Source of the DNA: Aquidulcibacter paucihalophilus
GTDB lineage: Bacteria; Pseudomonadota; Alphaproteobacteria; Caulobacterales; Caulobacteraceae
Assembly (NCBI GenBank): GCA_030285985.1
Contig: CP127384.1
Coordinates: forward strand, 3,026,501 to 3,090,500
Length of the DNA: 64,000 nt
Reading direction: 5' to 3'
The notes under the pieces were generated by a model. That model saw only the letters and a program-made list of their open reading frames with translations, had not been told where the DNA came from and did no database searches. Positions 1-7,564 of this stretch are shown here, piece by piece; the stretch's first letter is position 1; the number at the start of each line of letters is the position of its first letter. The position numbers were made by a program, and so were the translations under genes.

Positions 1-1017
1 CCGACCGTTCAGGTTCTGGGCGATGCGCAGGACCTCATGGCCCATGCTTTCGACGGCCTTGGCCGAGCGTTCCTCGGAGGCCTTGACCTGATCGCCGATG
101 GCCAGCACCGCGCGCTCGATGCGGTCCATCCGGCCTTCGCTCTCGGCGGTGTCGAACCGCCGCATCATCTCGGCGCGGTTGCCCTCGACCTGACGGCTCA
201 GCGTCTCGGCCAGCTTTTCGAAACGGGCAGCCTCGCGCGCACCCTCGGGCTCGGCGCGTGACTCGGCGGCGCGCAGCCGCTGATCCAGCCCGGCGAACGA
301 AGCCTGCAGATTGCGCAGCGCCTCGGCGGTGCGACTCTGGGCCTGGTCCAGCCGTTGCCCGACCTCGGCCAGCAGCTCCGACCCGACGCCCGGTCCTGCG
401 ACCTTTTCCACCGTGTCCATGCGGTGGCGCAGCTCGTTGACGCTGGAGCGCTGACGCTCCTCAATGTCGTAGAGGCGGCTCGCGAGCGCGCCCATGGTGG
501 TCTCGACCTTGCCGAAGGTCTCTGCCGTCTGCGGCCCCACCTCCTGCTCGAACCGGCGCAGGCGCTTGTGTCCCTCGCGCAGCTCTTCGGCGATGTCGTC
601 GATGCGGCGGCCGTAGGCCTTGCCGGTCTGGTCCTGCCCTTCCAGTCGACGGACGAGTCCGGAGACAGCCTGGTCGACGCCCTGGATGGCGATGGTGGAG
701 CGGCGCTCGGCGGCTTCCAGCCGGGCGGCGATAGCGTCGATCGAGGCACCGAGACGGTGCAGCTGGTCGTCGCTCGCACCCGCCCCGTAGGCGTCATCCA
801 TGCGGCGGCTGCGGCCACGGCGGTCGATACTGTCGGCGGCATGGGGGCGGCGGGACAGGGGCGTGAAGCCGCCCTCGTCATCGTCGCCGTCTTCCATGAT
901 GATGGTGTTCAGCCACTCGCCCAGCGTCATGCCCGAACGACGGGCAAGGTCCTTGGCGATCTCGCGCGCCTTGGGCTCAATGCCCTTTACGCTCCAAGGC
1001 GCCGCGGCTGCGCTCAC
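1..1017 (-). CDS. podJ: PodJ-like polar organelle development protein (N-terminal part, runs off left edge)
   Basis: The frame is open from a GTG at 1017 to base 1, so the first 339 residues are present and the C-terminus lies outside. The N-terminus reads WSVKGIEPKARE then RRSGMTLGEWLN, the signature I associate with PodJ, the polar scaffold that localises pilus and flagellar factors in Caulobacter. The rest is a charged Glu/Arg/Gln-rich coiled coil (heptad-like runs such as RRLDGQ, RRFDTAESEGRMDRIERAV), as in the cytoplasmic half of PodJ. The Sel1/TPR, membrane and periplasmic parts that would confirm the call are not visible. The start codon sits beside two GANTC sites (1019-1028). Another alphaproteobacterial coiled-coil scaffold with the same N-terminal box is possible. 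Confidence 0.68.
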   Translation of the reverse strand, partial: MSAAAAPWSVKGIEPKAREIAKDLARRSGMTLGEWLNTIIMEDGDDDEGGFTPLSRRPHAADSIDRRGRSRRMDDAYGAGASDDQLHRLGASIDAIAARLEAAERRSTIAIQGVDQAVSGLVRRLEGQDQTGKAYGRRIDDIAEELREGHKRLRRFEQEVGPQTAETFGKVETTMGALASRLYDIEERQRSSVNELRHRMDTVEKVAGPGVGSELLAEVGQRLDQAQSRTAEALRNLQASFAGLDQRLRAAESRAEPEGAREAARFEKLAETLSRQVEGNRAEMMRRFDTAESEGRMDRIERAVLAIGDQVKASEERSAKAVESMGHEVLRIAQNLNGR

Positions 1018-1236
1018 TGATTCGACTCCCGACCCACCTGAAGGACGCTAGACGTCCAGATCGTGGGTGTAAACGCGTGGTTAACCCCAAGATATAGCGG
1101 CATCCCCATCTTCCTGTGGAAAGCGCCGCGACCCGATGAATATTTCGCGCCAACGTGGTTAACGACCTGTGAAGATTAACCTCCCAGCAAGGATTTCGCC
1201 CTTGCGCCTGCCCCCTCCACGGACCACCTCGCGCGG

Positions 1237-1443
1237 ATGAGTCTGACCGTCACTCTCGCCCTGCTCGTCGCCGCCCTGGCCCTGGCGGTCTTCGCCGGCT
1301 GGCGGGGTTCCCGGCCCTGGGACCCCCGGCGCGGCGTCCGCATGGTGCCGTGGCGCTTCATCATGCTGCTTTCGGGCGCCGCGATCATGGTGCTGGCCAT
1401 CCACATCGGAACCCTGATGGGCGTGCCCCGGCGGCCCTACTAG
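1237..1443 (+). CDS. Small two-helix membrane protein of unknown function
   Basis: This 68-residue protein has two hydrophobic segments, residues 3-21 (LTVTLALLVAALALAVFAG) and 41-62, separated by a basic and aromatic linker (WRGSRPWDPRRGVRMVPWR). That layout predicts a small inner-membrane protein with a cytoplasmic or periplasmic hairpin loop. It is transcribed divergently from the PodJ-like gene across a 219-base gap that carries several TTAAC motifs (two GTTAAC near 1079 and 1156, one TTAACC near 1176). High third-position GC and the membrane pattern support a real gene. I do not recognise a characterised family and assign no function. Confidence 0.65.
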   Translation: MSLTVTLALLVAALALAVFAGWRGSRPWDPRRGVRMVPWRFIMLLSGAAIMVLAIHIGTLMGVPRRPY

Positions 1444-1514
1444 GCGAGACCCGGCCGGAACCCCTCCGCCGCCCGGCCATTCCTGATCCACCCCCGCGAT
1501 CAGGAACCCTCCCC

Positions 1515-2021
1515 ATGAACGACAAGACCCTCACCGCCGCCGAGGCCGAGAAGGAATTCTGGGACCACCTCAAGACGTCCAACACCGGCATGCTGGGCCT
1601 CGACCAGCCCGGCTATCACAGCCAGCCGATGACCGCCTTCCGCGAGGAAGAGACCGGGACGATCTGGTTCTTCACCCGCGACGACACCGACCTGGCGAAG
1701 GACGCGGCCATTCCCGACCAGTCGGCCATGTTCACCTACGGCTCCAAGGATCAGGAAGTCTGGGCCTGCATCCACGGCACCCTGTCGGTGGCACCGCGCA
1801 ATCCGGCGCTGATCGACAAACACTGGAACCCGATCCTCGCCGCCTGGTACCCCGGGGGCAAGGACGACCCCCACCTGACCCTGCTGCGCTTCGACGCCGA
1901 CGACGGCCGGATCTGGGTGTCGAAGAAGGGCCCGGTGCGGTTCATGTTCGAGGTCGCCAGGGCCAGTCTGACGAAGACCCTGCCGGACGCGGGCGGCGTG
2001 GCGGACGTGAACCTGCAGTGA
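1515..2021 (+). CDS. Pyridoxamine 5'-phosphate oxidase-family (general stress protein 26-like) protein
   Basis: The 168-residue product has the split-barrel layout of the FMN-binding PPOX family. The N-terminus has a helix ([19 protein letters not shown]), followed by strands with the typical QPMTAF and [14 protein letters not shown] segments and a later [16 protein letters not shown] motif common to general stress protein 26 homologues. The family binds flavin or F420 and is probably an oxidoreductase or redox-stress protein, but the substrate is unknown. The ATG at 1515 lies just after the short sequence caggaaccctcccc, so the ribosome site is weak; the start is chosen because the homologous domain begins here. 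It converges on argF across a 79-base spacer that holds a G-rich repeat. Confidence 0.8.
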   Translation: MNDKTLTAAEAEKEFWDHLKTSNTGMLGLDQPGYHSQPMTAFREEETGTIWFFTRDDTDLAKDAAIPDQSAMFTYGSKDQEVWACIHGTLSVAPRNPALIDKHWNPILAAWYPGGKDDPHLTLLRFDADDGRIWVSKKGPVRFMFEVARASLTKTLPDAGGVADVNLQ

Positions 2022-2050
2022 AGCCCTGGGGCTTGGACTTGAGGCTTGGG

Positions 2051-2074
2051 GCTGGGGACGGCGCTGCGCTTTCC
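2051..2074. repeat. G-rich intergenic element, also present at 7017-7040
   Basis: GCTGGGGACGGCGCTGCGC followed by TTTCC lies in the convergent spacer between the PPOX gene and argF. A near copy (GCTGGGGCGGGGCTGCGC then TTTTCC) lies at 7017-7040 between gcrA and apaG, also a convergent spacer. The flanks carry GGCTTGG-type repeats. It may be a dispersed terminator or REP-like element. Confidence 0.45.
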
Positions 2075-2100
2075 AGGCCCTGAGCCCTGCTCACCAGGAC

Positions 2101-3015
2101 CTACCCCGCGAAACACCAGGCCAGTACGGCCTTCTGGGCGTGGATGCGGTTCTCGGCTTCATCCCAGACCAGCGACTTCGGTCCGTCGATGACGGCGTCG
2201 GTCACCTCCTCGCCACGGTGGGCGGGGAGGCAGTGCAGGAAGACGGCGTCGCTGGCGGCGGCGTCCATCAGGGCGGCGTCGACGCCATAGCCCTCGAAGG
2301 CCTCGAGCCGGGCCTCATAGTCACCGTCGCCCATCGACACCCAGGTATCGGTGACCACGACATCCGCGCCGGCCACGGCCTCGCGCGGGTCGCTGGTCAG
2401 GGTGACATGATTGCCGCCCCGGGCCAGGTCATGGAGGTCGGGGTGGTAGTCCGCCGGGCAGGCGACGTTCAGGTGGAAGCCCAGCTTCGGCGCCGCATGC
2501 ATGAAGCTGTGGCAGACGTTGTTGCCGTCCCCGACCCAGGCGATCGTCTTGCCGGCGATCGGGCCGCGGGCCTCCTCGATGGTCATGATATCGGCCAGGA
2601 TCTGGCACGGGTGCGAGCGGTCGGTCAGGCCGTTGATCACCGGCACGGTGGCGACCCGCGCGAAGCGTTCGACGTCCTCATGGCTGTTGGCGCGGATCAT
2701 CACCGCATCGACCATGCGCGACAGGACCCGGGCCGTATCCTCGACGGGCTCGCCGCGGCCCAGCTGCATGTCGCCGGCGTTGGCGATGATCGAGGCCCCG
2801 CCCAACTGGCGGATCGCGGCGTCGAAGCTGAAGCGCGTGCGGGTCGAATTCTTCTCGAAGATCATCGCCAGCACGCGATCCTTCGCCGGCGCGTCGGCAT
2901 CGGCGCGGCCCTTCGGCCAGCCCTGGCGGGCCGCCTTGCGGGCATGGGCGTCATCGAGGATGGCGCGCAGCTCCGCGGCTTCGAGCCGGTGGATGTCGAG
3001 GAAGTGGCGGACCAT
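2101..3015 (-). CDS. argF: Ornithine carbamoyltransferase
   Basis: ArgF joins carbamoyl phosphate to ornithine to make citrulline, the sixth step of arginine synthesis, in the cytoplasm as a homotrimer. The 304-residue protein is of normal length and has the carbamoyl-phosphate site STRTR (57-61), the HPCQ motif in the middle (SHPCQILAD), and the ornithine-side HCLP motif (261-264). The ATG at 3015 begins MVRHFLD, the usual alphaproteobacterial N-terminus. It lies 14 bases downstream of argD on the same strand, so argD-argF should form one arginine operon with argD first. Confidence 0.96.
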   Translation of the reverse strand: MVRHFLDIHRLEAAELRAILDDAHARKAARQGWPKGRADADAPAKDRVLAMIFEKNSTRTRFSFDAAIRQLGGASIIANAGDMQLGRGEPVEDTARVLSRMVDAVMIRANSHEDVERFARVATVPVINGLTDRSHPCQILADIMTIEEARGPIAGKTIAWVGDGNNVCHSFMHAAPKLGFHLNVACPADYHPDLHDLARGGNHVTLTSDPREAVAGADVVVTDTWVSMGDGDYEARLEAFEGYGVDAALMDAAASDAVFLHCLPAHRGEEVTDAVIDGPKSLVWDEAENRIHAQKAVLAWCFAG

Positions 3016-3029
3016 CTTCAGGTCTCCGG

Positions 3030-4226
3030 TCAGGCCGCGGCCAGCTTCGTGCGGGCGAACTCACAGGTCTTCTCGAGGCGTTCGATCGCCTCGCGCGCCT
3101 CGTCCAGCGTGAAATTCAGGGGCGGCAGGATGCGGACCAGATTGTCGCCGCCGCCGGCGACCAGCAGATGCGCCTCGTCGCGGGCCCAGCCCATGAATTC
3201 GCGGTTGTTCGGGACCAGCTTCATGCCCATCAGCAGGCCCTTGCCGCGCACCTCGACGATCACATCGGGGAAGCGTTCCTTCAGCCCGTGCAGCTGCTGC
3301 TTCAGATAGCCGGCGATCTCGTTGACGTGGGCCAGGGTCTCGGGCTTCGAGATCTCGGCGAAGGCGGCGGCGCCGACGGCCATGGCCAGCGGGTTGCCGC
3401 CGAAGGTCGAGCCGTGCACGCCGACGACCATGCCCGTGGCCGCCCTGGCCGTGGCCAGGCAGGCGCCGATCGGGAAGCCACCACCCAGGGCCTTGGCGAT
3501 GGCCATGATGTCGGGGGCCATGCCGCCCCACTCATGGGCCCACAGCTTGCCGGTCCGGCCCATGCCGCACTGGACTTCGTCGAAGATGATCAGGACGCCG
3601 TATTCGTCGCACATCTCGCGCAGGCCGCGCAGGCAGACCTCGGGAATGGCGCGGCAGCCGCCCTCGCCCTGCACCGGTTCGACGATGATGGCGGCGGTGT
3701 TCGGGTTGGCGATCGCGGCCTTGAGGGCCTCATGATCGCCAAAGACCAGCTGGTGGAAGCCTTCCATCGGCGGGCCGAAGCCGTTGGTGTAGCTGGGGTT
3801 GGCGGCGGCGTTGATGGCACCGTAGGTCCGACCGTGGAACGAGCCGTCGAAGCCGTAGATGTCGATCCGCTCGGCCTGGCCGTTGGCGAAATGATACCGG
3901 CGCGCCGTCTTGATCGCGCACTCGACCGCCTCGGTGCCCGAGTTGGTGAAGAAGACCACGTCGGCGAACGACTTTTCGCACAGCGCGTCGGCCAGAGCTT
4001 CCTGCCCCGGGATCTTGAAGATGTTGGAGACGTGCCAGAGCTTTTCGGCCTGGTCCTTCACCGCCTGGACGAGGATCGGATTGGCGTGGCCGAGGGCGTT
4101 GGTCGAAATGCCCATGACGCAGTCGAGGTATTCGGTCCCGTCCTTGCCCCACAGACGCGCGCCCTGGCCACGATCCACTTCCAGGGGCGCGCGGTTGTAG
4201 ACACCCATCAGATGTTCAGTGGACAC
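3030..4226 (-). CDS. argD: Acetylornithine/succinyldiaminopimelate aminotransferase
   Basis: This class III PLP aminotransferase converts N-acetylglutamate semialdehyde to N-acetylornithine and often also serves lysine synthesis. The 398-residue product has SGTEA (96-100), the PLP-contacting FDEVQ (215-219) and the Schiff-base lysine in AIAKALGGG (K245). A TTG at 4241 is also in frame, but GGAGG lies eight bases before the GTG at 4226 and would fall inside the longer protein, so GTG 4226 is preferred. It leads the argD-argF operon. dapE elsewhere in the window fits a shared arginine/lysine role. Confidence 0.95.
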   Translation of the reverse strand: MSTEHLMGVYNRAPLEVDRGQGARLWGKDGTEYLDCVMGISTNALGHANPILVQAVKDQAEKLWHVSNIFKIPGQEALADALCEKSFADVVFFTNSGTEAVECAIKTARRYHFANGQAERIDIYGFDGSFHGRTYGAINAAANPSYTNGFGPPMEGFHQLVFGDHEALKAAIANPNTAAIIVEPVQGEGGCRAIPEVCLRGLREMCDEYGVLIIFDEVQCGMGRTGKLWAHEWGGMAPDIMAIAKALGGGFPIGACLATARAATGMVVGVHGSTFGGNPLAMAVGAAAFAEISKPETLAHVNEIAGYLKQQLHGLKERFPDVIVEVRGKGLLMGMKLVPNNREFMGWARDEAHLLVAGGGDNLVRILPPLNFTLDEAREAIERLEKTCEFARTKLAAA

Positions 4227-4318
4227 GGGACAAGCCTCCAAAAGCGAGACGGCCCCGCCGCTGGAGAGCGCCGGGACCGCTGGAATAAGGGTCAGGCCTT
4301 GTCGGCCGGAGGACGGTG

Positions 4319-5218
4319 TTAGTCAACACCGGCGAGTTGCGCGTCCAGTCGCTCGACCACCGCCGCATAGGTCGCGCCGGCGAGGGCAGCCGTGGCCGGA
4401 TCGATCTTGTCCATCGTATCCTCGGCCGAGTGGATCAGCCGGAAGACCTGCGGGACGAAGCCCTCGGCCAGACCGTTGGCCTCGCCACCGTTGAAGGCCA
4501 GCCACATCTGGTGGGCGCCGATCTCGTCCTGGAAGCCGAGCGACACCACCGGCGCGCCGGCCGCGGAGAAGGCGCGGTCGTCGGACGGCGGATAGACCGG
4601 GAAGCCGACGCACTGCATCGCCCGTTCGGCGCACAGCTCCTGCACCACGCGGGTGACGAAGGCCGACTGCGGGCCGTTGTTCTGGCCGTACATCATGGTG
4701 TCGCCGTATCCGGCGACGTCCGAGTTCACGACGGCGGCGACGTTCGCCAGCCCGTGCGCCTCGATCCATTTGCGCGCACCGATCAGACCCAGCTCCTCCT
4801 GGTCGAACAGGATGATGCGGATGCGATGGTTCAGCGCCTTGCCGCGCAGGGTCTTCGCCGCCTCGATCACACCGACCACCGACGCCGCGTTGTCGACCAC
4901 CCCGTGCGACATCGTCCCGTCGCGCAGCTTCACCGCGTCATAGTGGGCGGTCAGCAGGATTTCGCGCGGGCCGTCGCCGATGGTCACGACCACATTGCGG
5001 CCCTCCATCTCCCCGGTCCGGCCATTGCCGCCAGTGAAGGTCTCGACCGTCGGCTCGAACCCGGCGGCGCGCAGCTGGGCCACAACGACGGCCGTGCGCG
5101 CTTCGTTGGACGGCTGGACGAAAGCGGCGACCTGGGCGCGCAGGTCGAGGTCCTGGGCGGCGACCGGCGTGGACGCGACGAGCAGGGCCGCGGCGGCGGC
5201 AAGCGAACGGAACAGCAT
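4319..5218 (-). CDS. Exported M28-family zinc metallopeptidase
   Basis: The 299-residue protein begins with a signal peptide ([22 protein letters not shown], predicted cut after AAQ). The mature part carries the M28 aminopeptidase zinc ligands and catalytic residues: the AHYDAV block, D in HGVVDNAAS, the EE pair in [11 protein letters not shown], a D in NSDVAGYGD, and a late H in DEIGAHQMW. It should remove N-terminal residues from peptides in the periplasm or outside the cell. An ATG at 5218 with AAGGGGG just before it is chosen over an upstream in-frame GTG. It follows the ABC permease on the same strand by 66 bases. Confidence 0.86.
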   Translation of the reverse strand: MLFRSLAAAAALLVASTPVAAQDLDLRAQVAAFVQPSNEARTAVVVAQLRAAGFEPTVETFTGGNGRTGEMEGRNVVVTIGDGPREILLTAHYDAVKLRDGTMSHGVVDNAASVVGVIEAAKTLRGKALNHRIRIILFDQEELGLIGARKWIEAHGLANVAAVVNSDVAGYGDTMMYGQNNGPQSAFVTRVVQELCAERAMQCVGFPVYPPSDDRAFSAAGAPVVSLGFQDEIGAHQMWLAFNGGEANGLAEGFVPQVFRLIHSAEDTMDKIDPATAALAGATYAAVVERLDAQLAGVD

Positions 5219-5284
5219 GGGACCCCCTTGAGACAGGGCACCATGGCTAGCGCGGCGCGGCGCGCGGCGCACCTTACAACTGCT

Positions 5285-6106
5285 TCAGGTCTTCAGCCGC
5301 CAGCCCGAGCGGAACACCAGCCAGCAGGTCACGGCCATGACCAGCGTCAGCACGCCGCTCAGAACCATGCCGATCATCAGGTTTCCCTCGGCGTTGCCGG
5401 TCCCGATGAAGCCGGCGCGGAATCCGTCGATCAGATAGAAGAACGGGTTGAAATGGCTGATCGTCGCGAACGGCTCGGGCAGGTTCTCGACGAGGTAGAA
5501 GGTGCCGCTCAGGAAGGTCATCGGCATGATGACGAAATTCTGCACCGCGGCGAGCTGGTCGAATTTCTGCGCCCAGAGGCCAGCGAAAACGCCCAGCATC
5601 CCCATGATCAGACAGGCCAGCAGGCCGAACCACAGGATCAGGCCGAGGTTGGCCACTTCCAGCCGCGCGAAGGGCATGACGCACAGCGCCGTCACGATCC
5701 CGACCACCAGGCCGCGCGTCGCGGCACCGAGCGAAAAGCCGATGGTCAGCTCCAGCGGGCTGAGCGGCGGGGTCAGGAAGTCGGTCGCCGTATTCATCAC
5801 CTTGGCCTGGATCAGGCTGGAGGAGGCGTTGGCGAAGGCGTTGTTGAGCATGGCCATCATGATCAGGCCGGGCCCCACGAACTCTGCGAAGGGCGTGCCG
5901 TGCAGCGGCGGGCGGGCGCCCTGGAGGGCCACCACAAAGACCAGCATATACAGCAGGGTGGTCACCACCGGTCCGGCCACGGTCTGGGCCCCGACCTTCC
6001 AGAACCGCCGCACCTCGCGCAGGTACAGGGTCTGGACGCCGATCCAGTTGATCCCGGGATAGCTACGCGGCTGGGGCGTGGTGGAGACGGTGCTCAGGTC
6101 GGTCAT
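5285..6106 (-). CDS. ABC-2 type transporter permease
   Basis: The 273-residue protein has six hydrophobic segments and the ABC-2 layout: a cytoplasmic N-terminus ending in YLREVRRFWKV, then TM1 near residues 30-50, the central GPGLIMMAMLNNAFANASSSLIQAK region, and the C-terminal NPFFYLIDGFRAG signature before the last helix. It resembles YadH-type exporters. These normally pair with an ATPase encoded just upstream, but no ATP-binding gene lies within this window, so the partner must be encoded elsewhere. The ATG at 6106 is chosen because residues before it are repeat-derived. Substrate unknown. Confidence 0.86.
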   Translation of the reverse strand: MTDLSTVSTTPQPRSYPGINWIGVQTLYLREVRRFWKVGAQTVAGPVVTTLLYMLVFVVALQGARPPLHGTPFAEFVGPGLIMMAMLNNAFANASSSLIQAKVMNTATDFLTPPLSPLELTIGFSLGAATRGLVVGIVTALCVMPFARLEVANLGLILWFGLLACLIMGMLGVFAGLWAQKFDQLAAVQNFVIMPMTFLSGTFYLVENLPEPFATISHFNPFFYLIDGFRAGFIGTGNAEGNLMIGMVLSGVLTLVMAVTCWLVFRSGWRLKT

Positions 6107-6141
6107 GGAGGCCAGATGCGGCGGGCGGCGGCGGGATGCAA

Positions 6142-6253
6142 GTGGTTGGTGGTTGGTGGTTGGTGGTTGGGCAGCGCCAGTGCAGCGGCGCCGCCTGCGC
6201 CGCCCTTCCGCTGGCGAACAAGCTGCAATCACCAATCACCAACCACCAATCAC
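6142..6253 (+). repeat. Inverted heptamer-repeat element between the ABC permease and gcrA
   Basis: The 316-base spacer 6107-6422 contains four perfect GTGGTTG heptamers at 6142-6169, a 56-base centre, then CAATCAC, CAATCAC, CAACCAC, CAATCAC at 6226-6253. The arms pair over 28 bases, and all mismatches become G-U wobbles if the plus strand is transcribed. The centre adds a further CGCCAG/CTGGCG pairing (6175-6180, 6211-6216). A GGCGGC-GCA-GCCGCC hairpin follows at 6256-6270. No gene is visible in the spacer. Confidence 0.8.
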
Positions 6254-6310
6254 CCGGCGGCGCAGCCGCCGCCGTTAACCATCCCTACATCTGGTTCCTG
6301 TGGACGGACT

Positions 6311-6402
6311 GATTCGCACATCTTGCGTCTGTTAGGACCTCGTTTACGATTAGTGGTAGGTCGAGGCCCCGGGAGGGCAGCCTGGACCCCATATATTGAA
6401 TC
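6311..6402 (+). promoter_or_regulatory. gcrA upstream region with two CcrM (GANTC) sites
   Basis: GATTC at 6311-6315 and GAATC at 6398-6402 are CcrM methylation sites, the second 21 bases before the gcrA start. In Caulobacter GcrA acts on promoters carrying methylated GANTC, and gcrA transcription is itself cell-cycle controlled. The region is locally AT-rich (gtttacgattagtgg near 6342-6356, atatatt at 6391-6397), which suits a promoter, but I cannot fix the -10 and -35 boxes. Confidence 0.5.
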
Positions 6403-6422
6403 CGAGACCCGGAGGGTTGGCT

Positions 6423-6932
6423 ATGACCGCAGGCTGGACTGAAGACCGCGTCGGGGCGCTGAAGAAGCTCTGGCTGGAAGGCCAGTCGGCCAGCCAGATC
6501 GCCAAACAGCTCGGCGGCGGCGTCACCCGCAACGCCGTCATCGGCAAGGTGCACCGTCTCGGCCTGTCGGGCCGGGCCGCCCCGTCGCAGCCCGCCCGCG
6601 CCACCTTCCGCCCGTCGCGTCCGCGCCCCGCCGCCCAGCCGACCCAGGCGCCCTCGGCACCGCGCCGCATCGAAGCCGTCCAGCCGCGCGCCGTCTCGGC
6701 CCCGTCGGTTCCGGCCCCCATGCCCGACCTGCCCGGCACCGCCACGGTGATGACCCTGGGTGCCCACATGTGCAAATGGCCGATCGGCGACCCGTCCTCA
6801 AACGAGTTCAGCTTCTGCGGCCGGCGCTCGTCGGAAGGCGTCTATTGCGTCGAACACGCCCGCGTCGCCTACCAGCCCCAGGTCAAGCGCGGCGCCACCG
6901 ACCTGGCCCGCTCGCTGCGGCGGTATATCTGA
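6423..6932 (+). CDS. gcrA: Cell-cycle master regulator GcrA
   Basis: GcrA is a sigma70-binding cofactor that activates promoters bearing CcrM-methylated GANTC sites in Caulobacterales. The 169-residue product has the GcrA-type HTH near residues 5-45 (WTEDRVGALKKLWLEG, SASQIAKQLGG, NAVIGKVHRLGLSGRA). A Pro/Ala/Arg-rich linker follows (about 50-100), then the C-terminal sigma-interacting domain with CKWPIGDP, FCGRRS, VYCVEHARVAYQP (the conserved Cys/His cluster). The ATG at 6423 has GGAGGG six bases upstream. The GGG before VTRNA may be one Gly longer than the Caulobacter sequence as I remember it. The long spacer before it and the convergent apaG after it indicate a monocistronic unit. Confidence 0.95.
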   Translation: MTAGWTEDRVGALKKLWLEGQSASQIAKQLGGGVTRNAVIGKVHRLGLSGRAAPSQPARATFRPSRPRPAAQPTQAPSAPRRIEAVQPRAVSAPSVPAPMPDLPGTATVMTLGAHMCKWPIGDPSSNEFSFCGRRSSEGVYCVEHARVAYQPQVKRGATDLARSLRRYI

Positions 6933-6985
6933 CCCCTTTCAGCCATACGGCTGTCATGAACGGCTCCTAGAGAGCCGCCCTCCGC

Positions 6986-7056
6986 CTCGAGGCCCCACCC
7001 GCACGGGGCCTTGAGTGCTGGGGCGGGGCTGCGCTTTTCCGGGTTGACGCAGCCCC
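6986..7056. terminator. Paired hairpins between convergent gcrA and apaG
   Basis: CTCGAGGCCCC (6986-6996) pairs with GGGGCCTTGAG (7005-7015) over 11 bases with one G-T pair and an 8-base loop. GGGGCTGCG (7025-7033) pairs perfectly with CGCAGCCCC (7048-7056). A smaller hairpin CGGCTC-CTAGA-GAGCCG is at 6961-6977. There is no strong T tract, so these could stop transcription from both sides only weakly or act as a 3' stabiliser. Confidence 0.45.
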
Positions 7057-7064
7057 TCACCCAC

Positions 7065-7472
7065 TCAGTTCAGAACGCGCCGCTCTCCCGGCACATCCAG
7101 GCTGAACGCCGGGATGGCCGCCTCGAACTCGCGCCCGGTGGCGTCCGTCATCGCATAGCCCCCGACCATCGACCCCGAGGCCGTGCCCAGCGGACAGCCC
7201 GAGGCATAGGCATAGCTTTCGCCCGGCAGGATCGTGGGCTGTTCGCCGATCACGCCCGGCCCGCGCACCTCCTCGACATGGCCGCGCGCGTCGGTGATCA
7301 CCCAGCGTCGCGCCATCAGCTGGACGGACACCCCGGTCAGATTCACAATCTCGACCTGATAGGCCCAGACCCAGCGGCCGGCGTCCGGATCGGACTGGCC
7401 GGCCAGATAGCTGGGCCGGACGCGGACCACGATCCCGTCGGTTTCGGCTTCATAGGCGCGCGTATCGTGCAT
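7065..7472 (-). CDS. apaG: ApaG family protein
   Basis: The 135-residue product matches ApaG in length and sequence. It has a fibronectin-like beta sandwich with VWAYQVEIVNLTG, VQLMARRWVITDARGHVEEVRGPGV, QPTILPGESYAYASGCPL and the C-terminal GSMVGGYAMTD and FEAAIPAFSLD segments. ApaG has been linked to magnesium/cobalt resistance and to Ap4A metabolism with ApaH, but its biochemical role is unsettled. It is transcribed convergently to gcrA and divergently from the dCTP deaminase gene. The ATG at 7472 is the only good start, and 92 bases separate it from dcd. Confidence 0.93.
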   Translation of the reverse strand: MHDTRAYEAETDGIVVRVRPSYLAGQSDPDAGRWVWAYQVEIVNLTGVSVQLMARRWVITDARGHVEEVRGPGVIGEQPTILPGESYAYASGCPLGTASGSMVGGYAMTDATGREFEAAIPAFSLDVPGERRVLN

Positions 7473-7564
7473 CCGCCCATGGTCCCGGAACGGGGACGCA
7501 GGTCAAGCGGCGCGGCGACGTCTCGGGACAAGAGACAGGCGGCGGAATCGTGTAAGCCGTATCC

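Noticed and set aside
4316-6442. 708-codon plus-strand open frame across the M28 peptidase, ABC permease and repeat
   Set aside because: It crosses two sound minus-strand genes and the heptamer repeat, and is Gln/His/Gly-rich nonsense.
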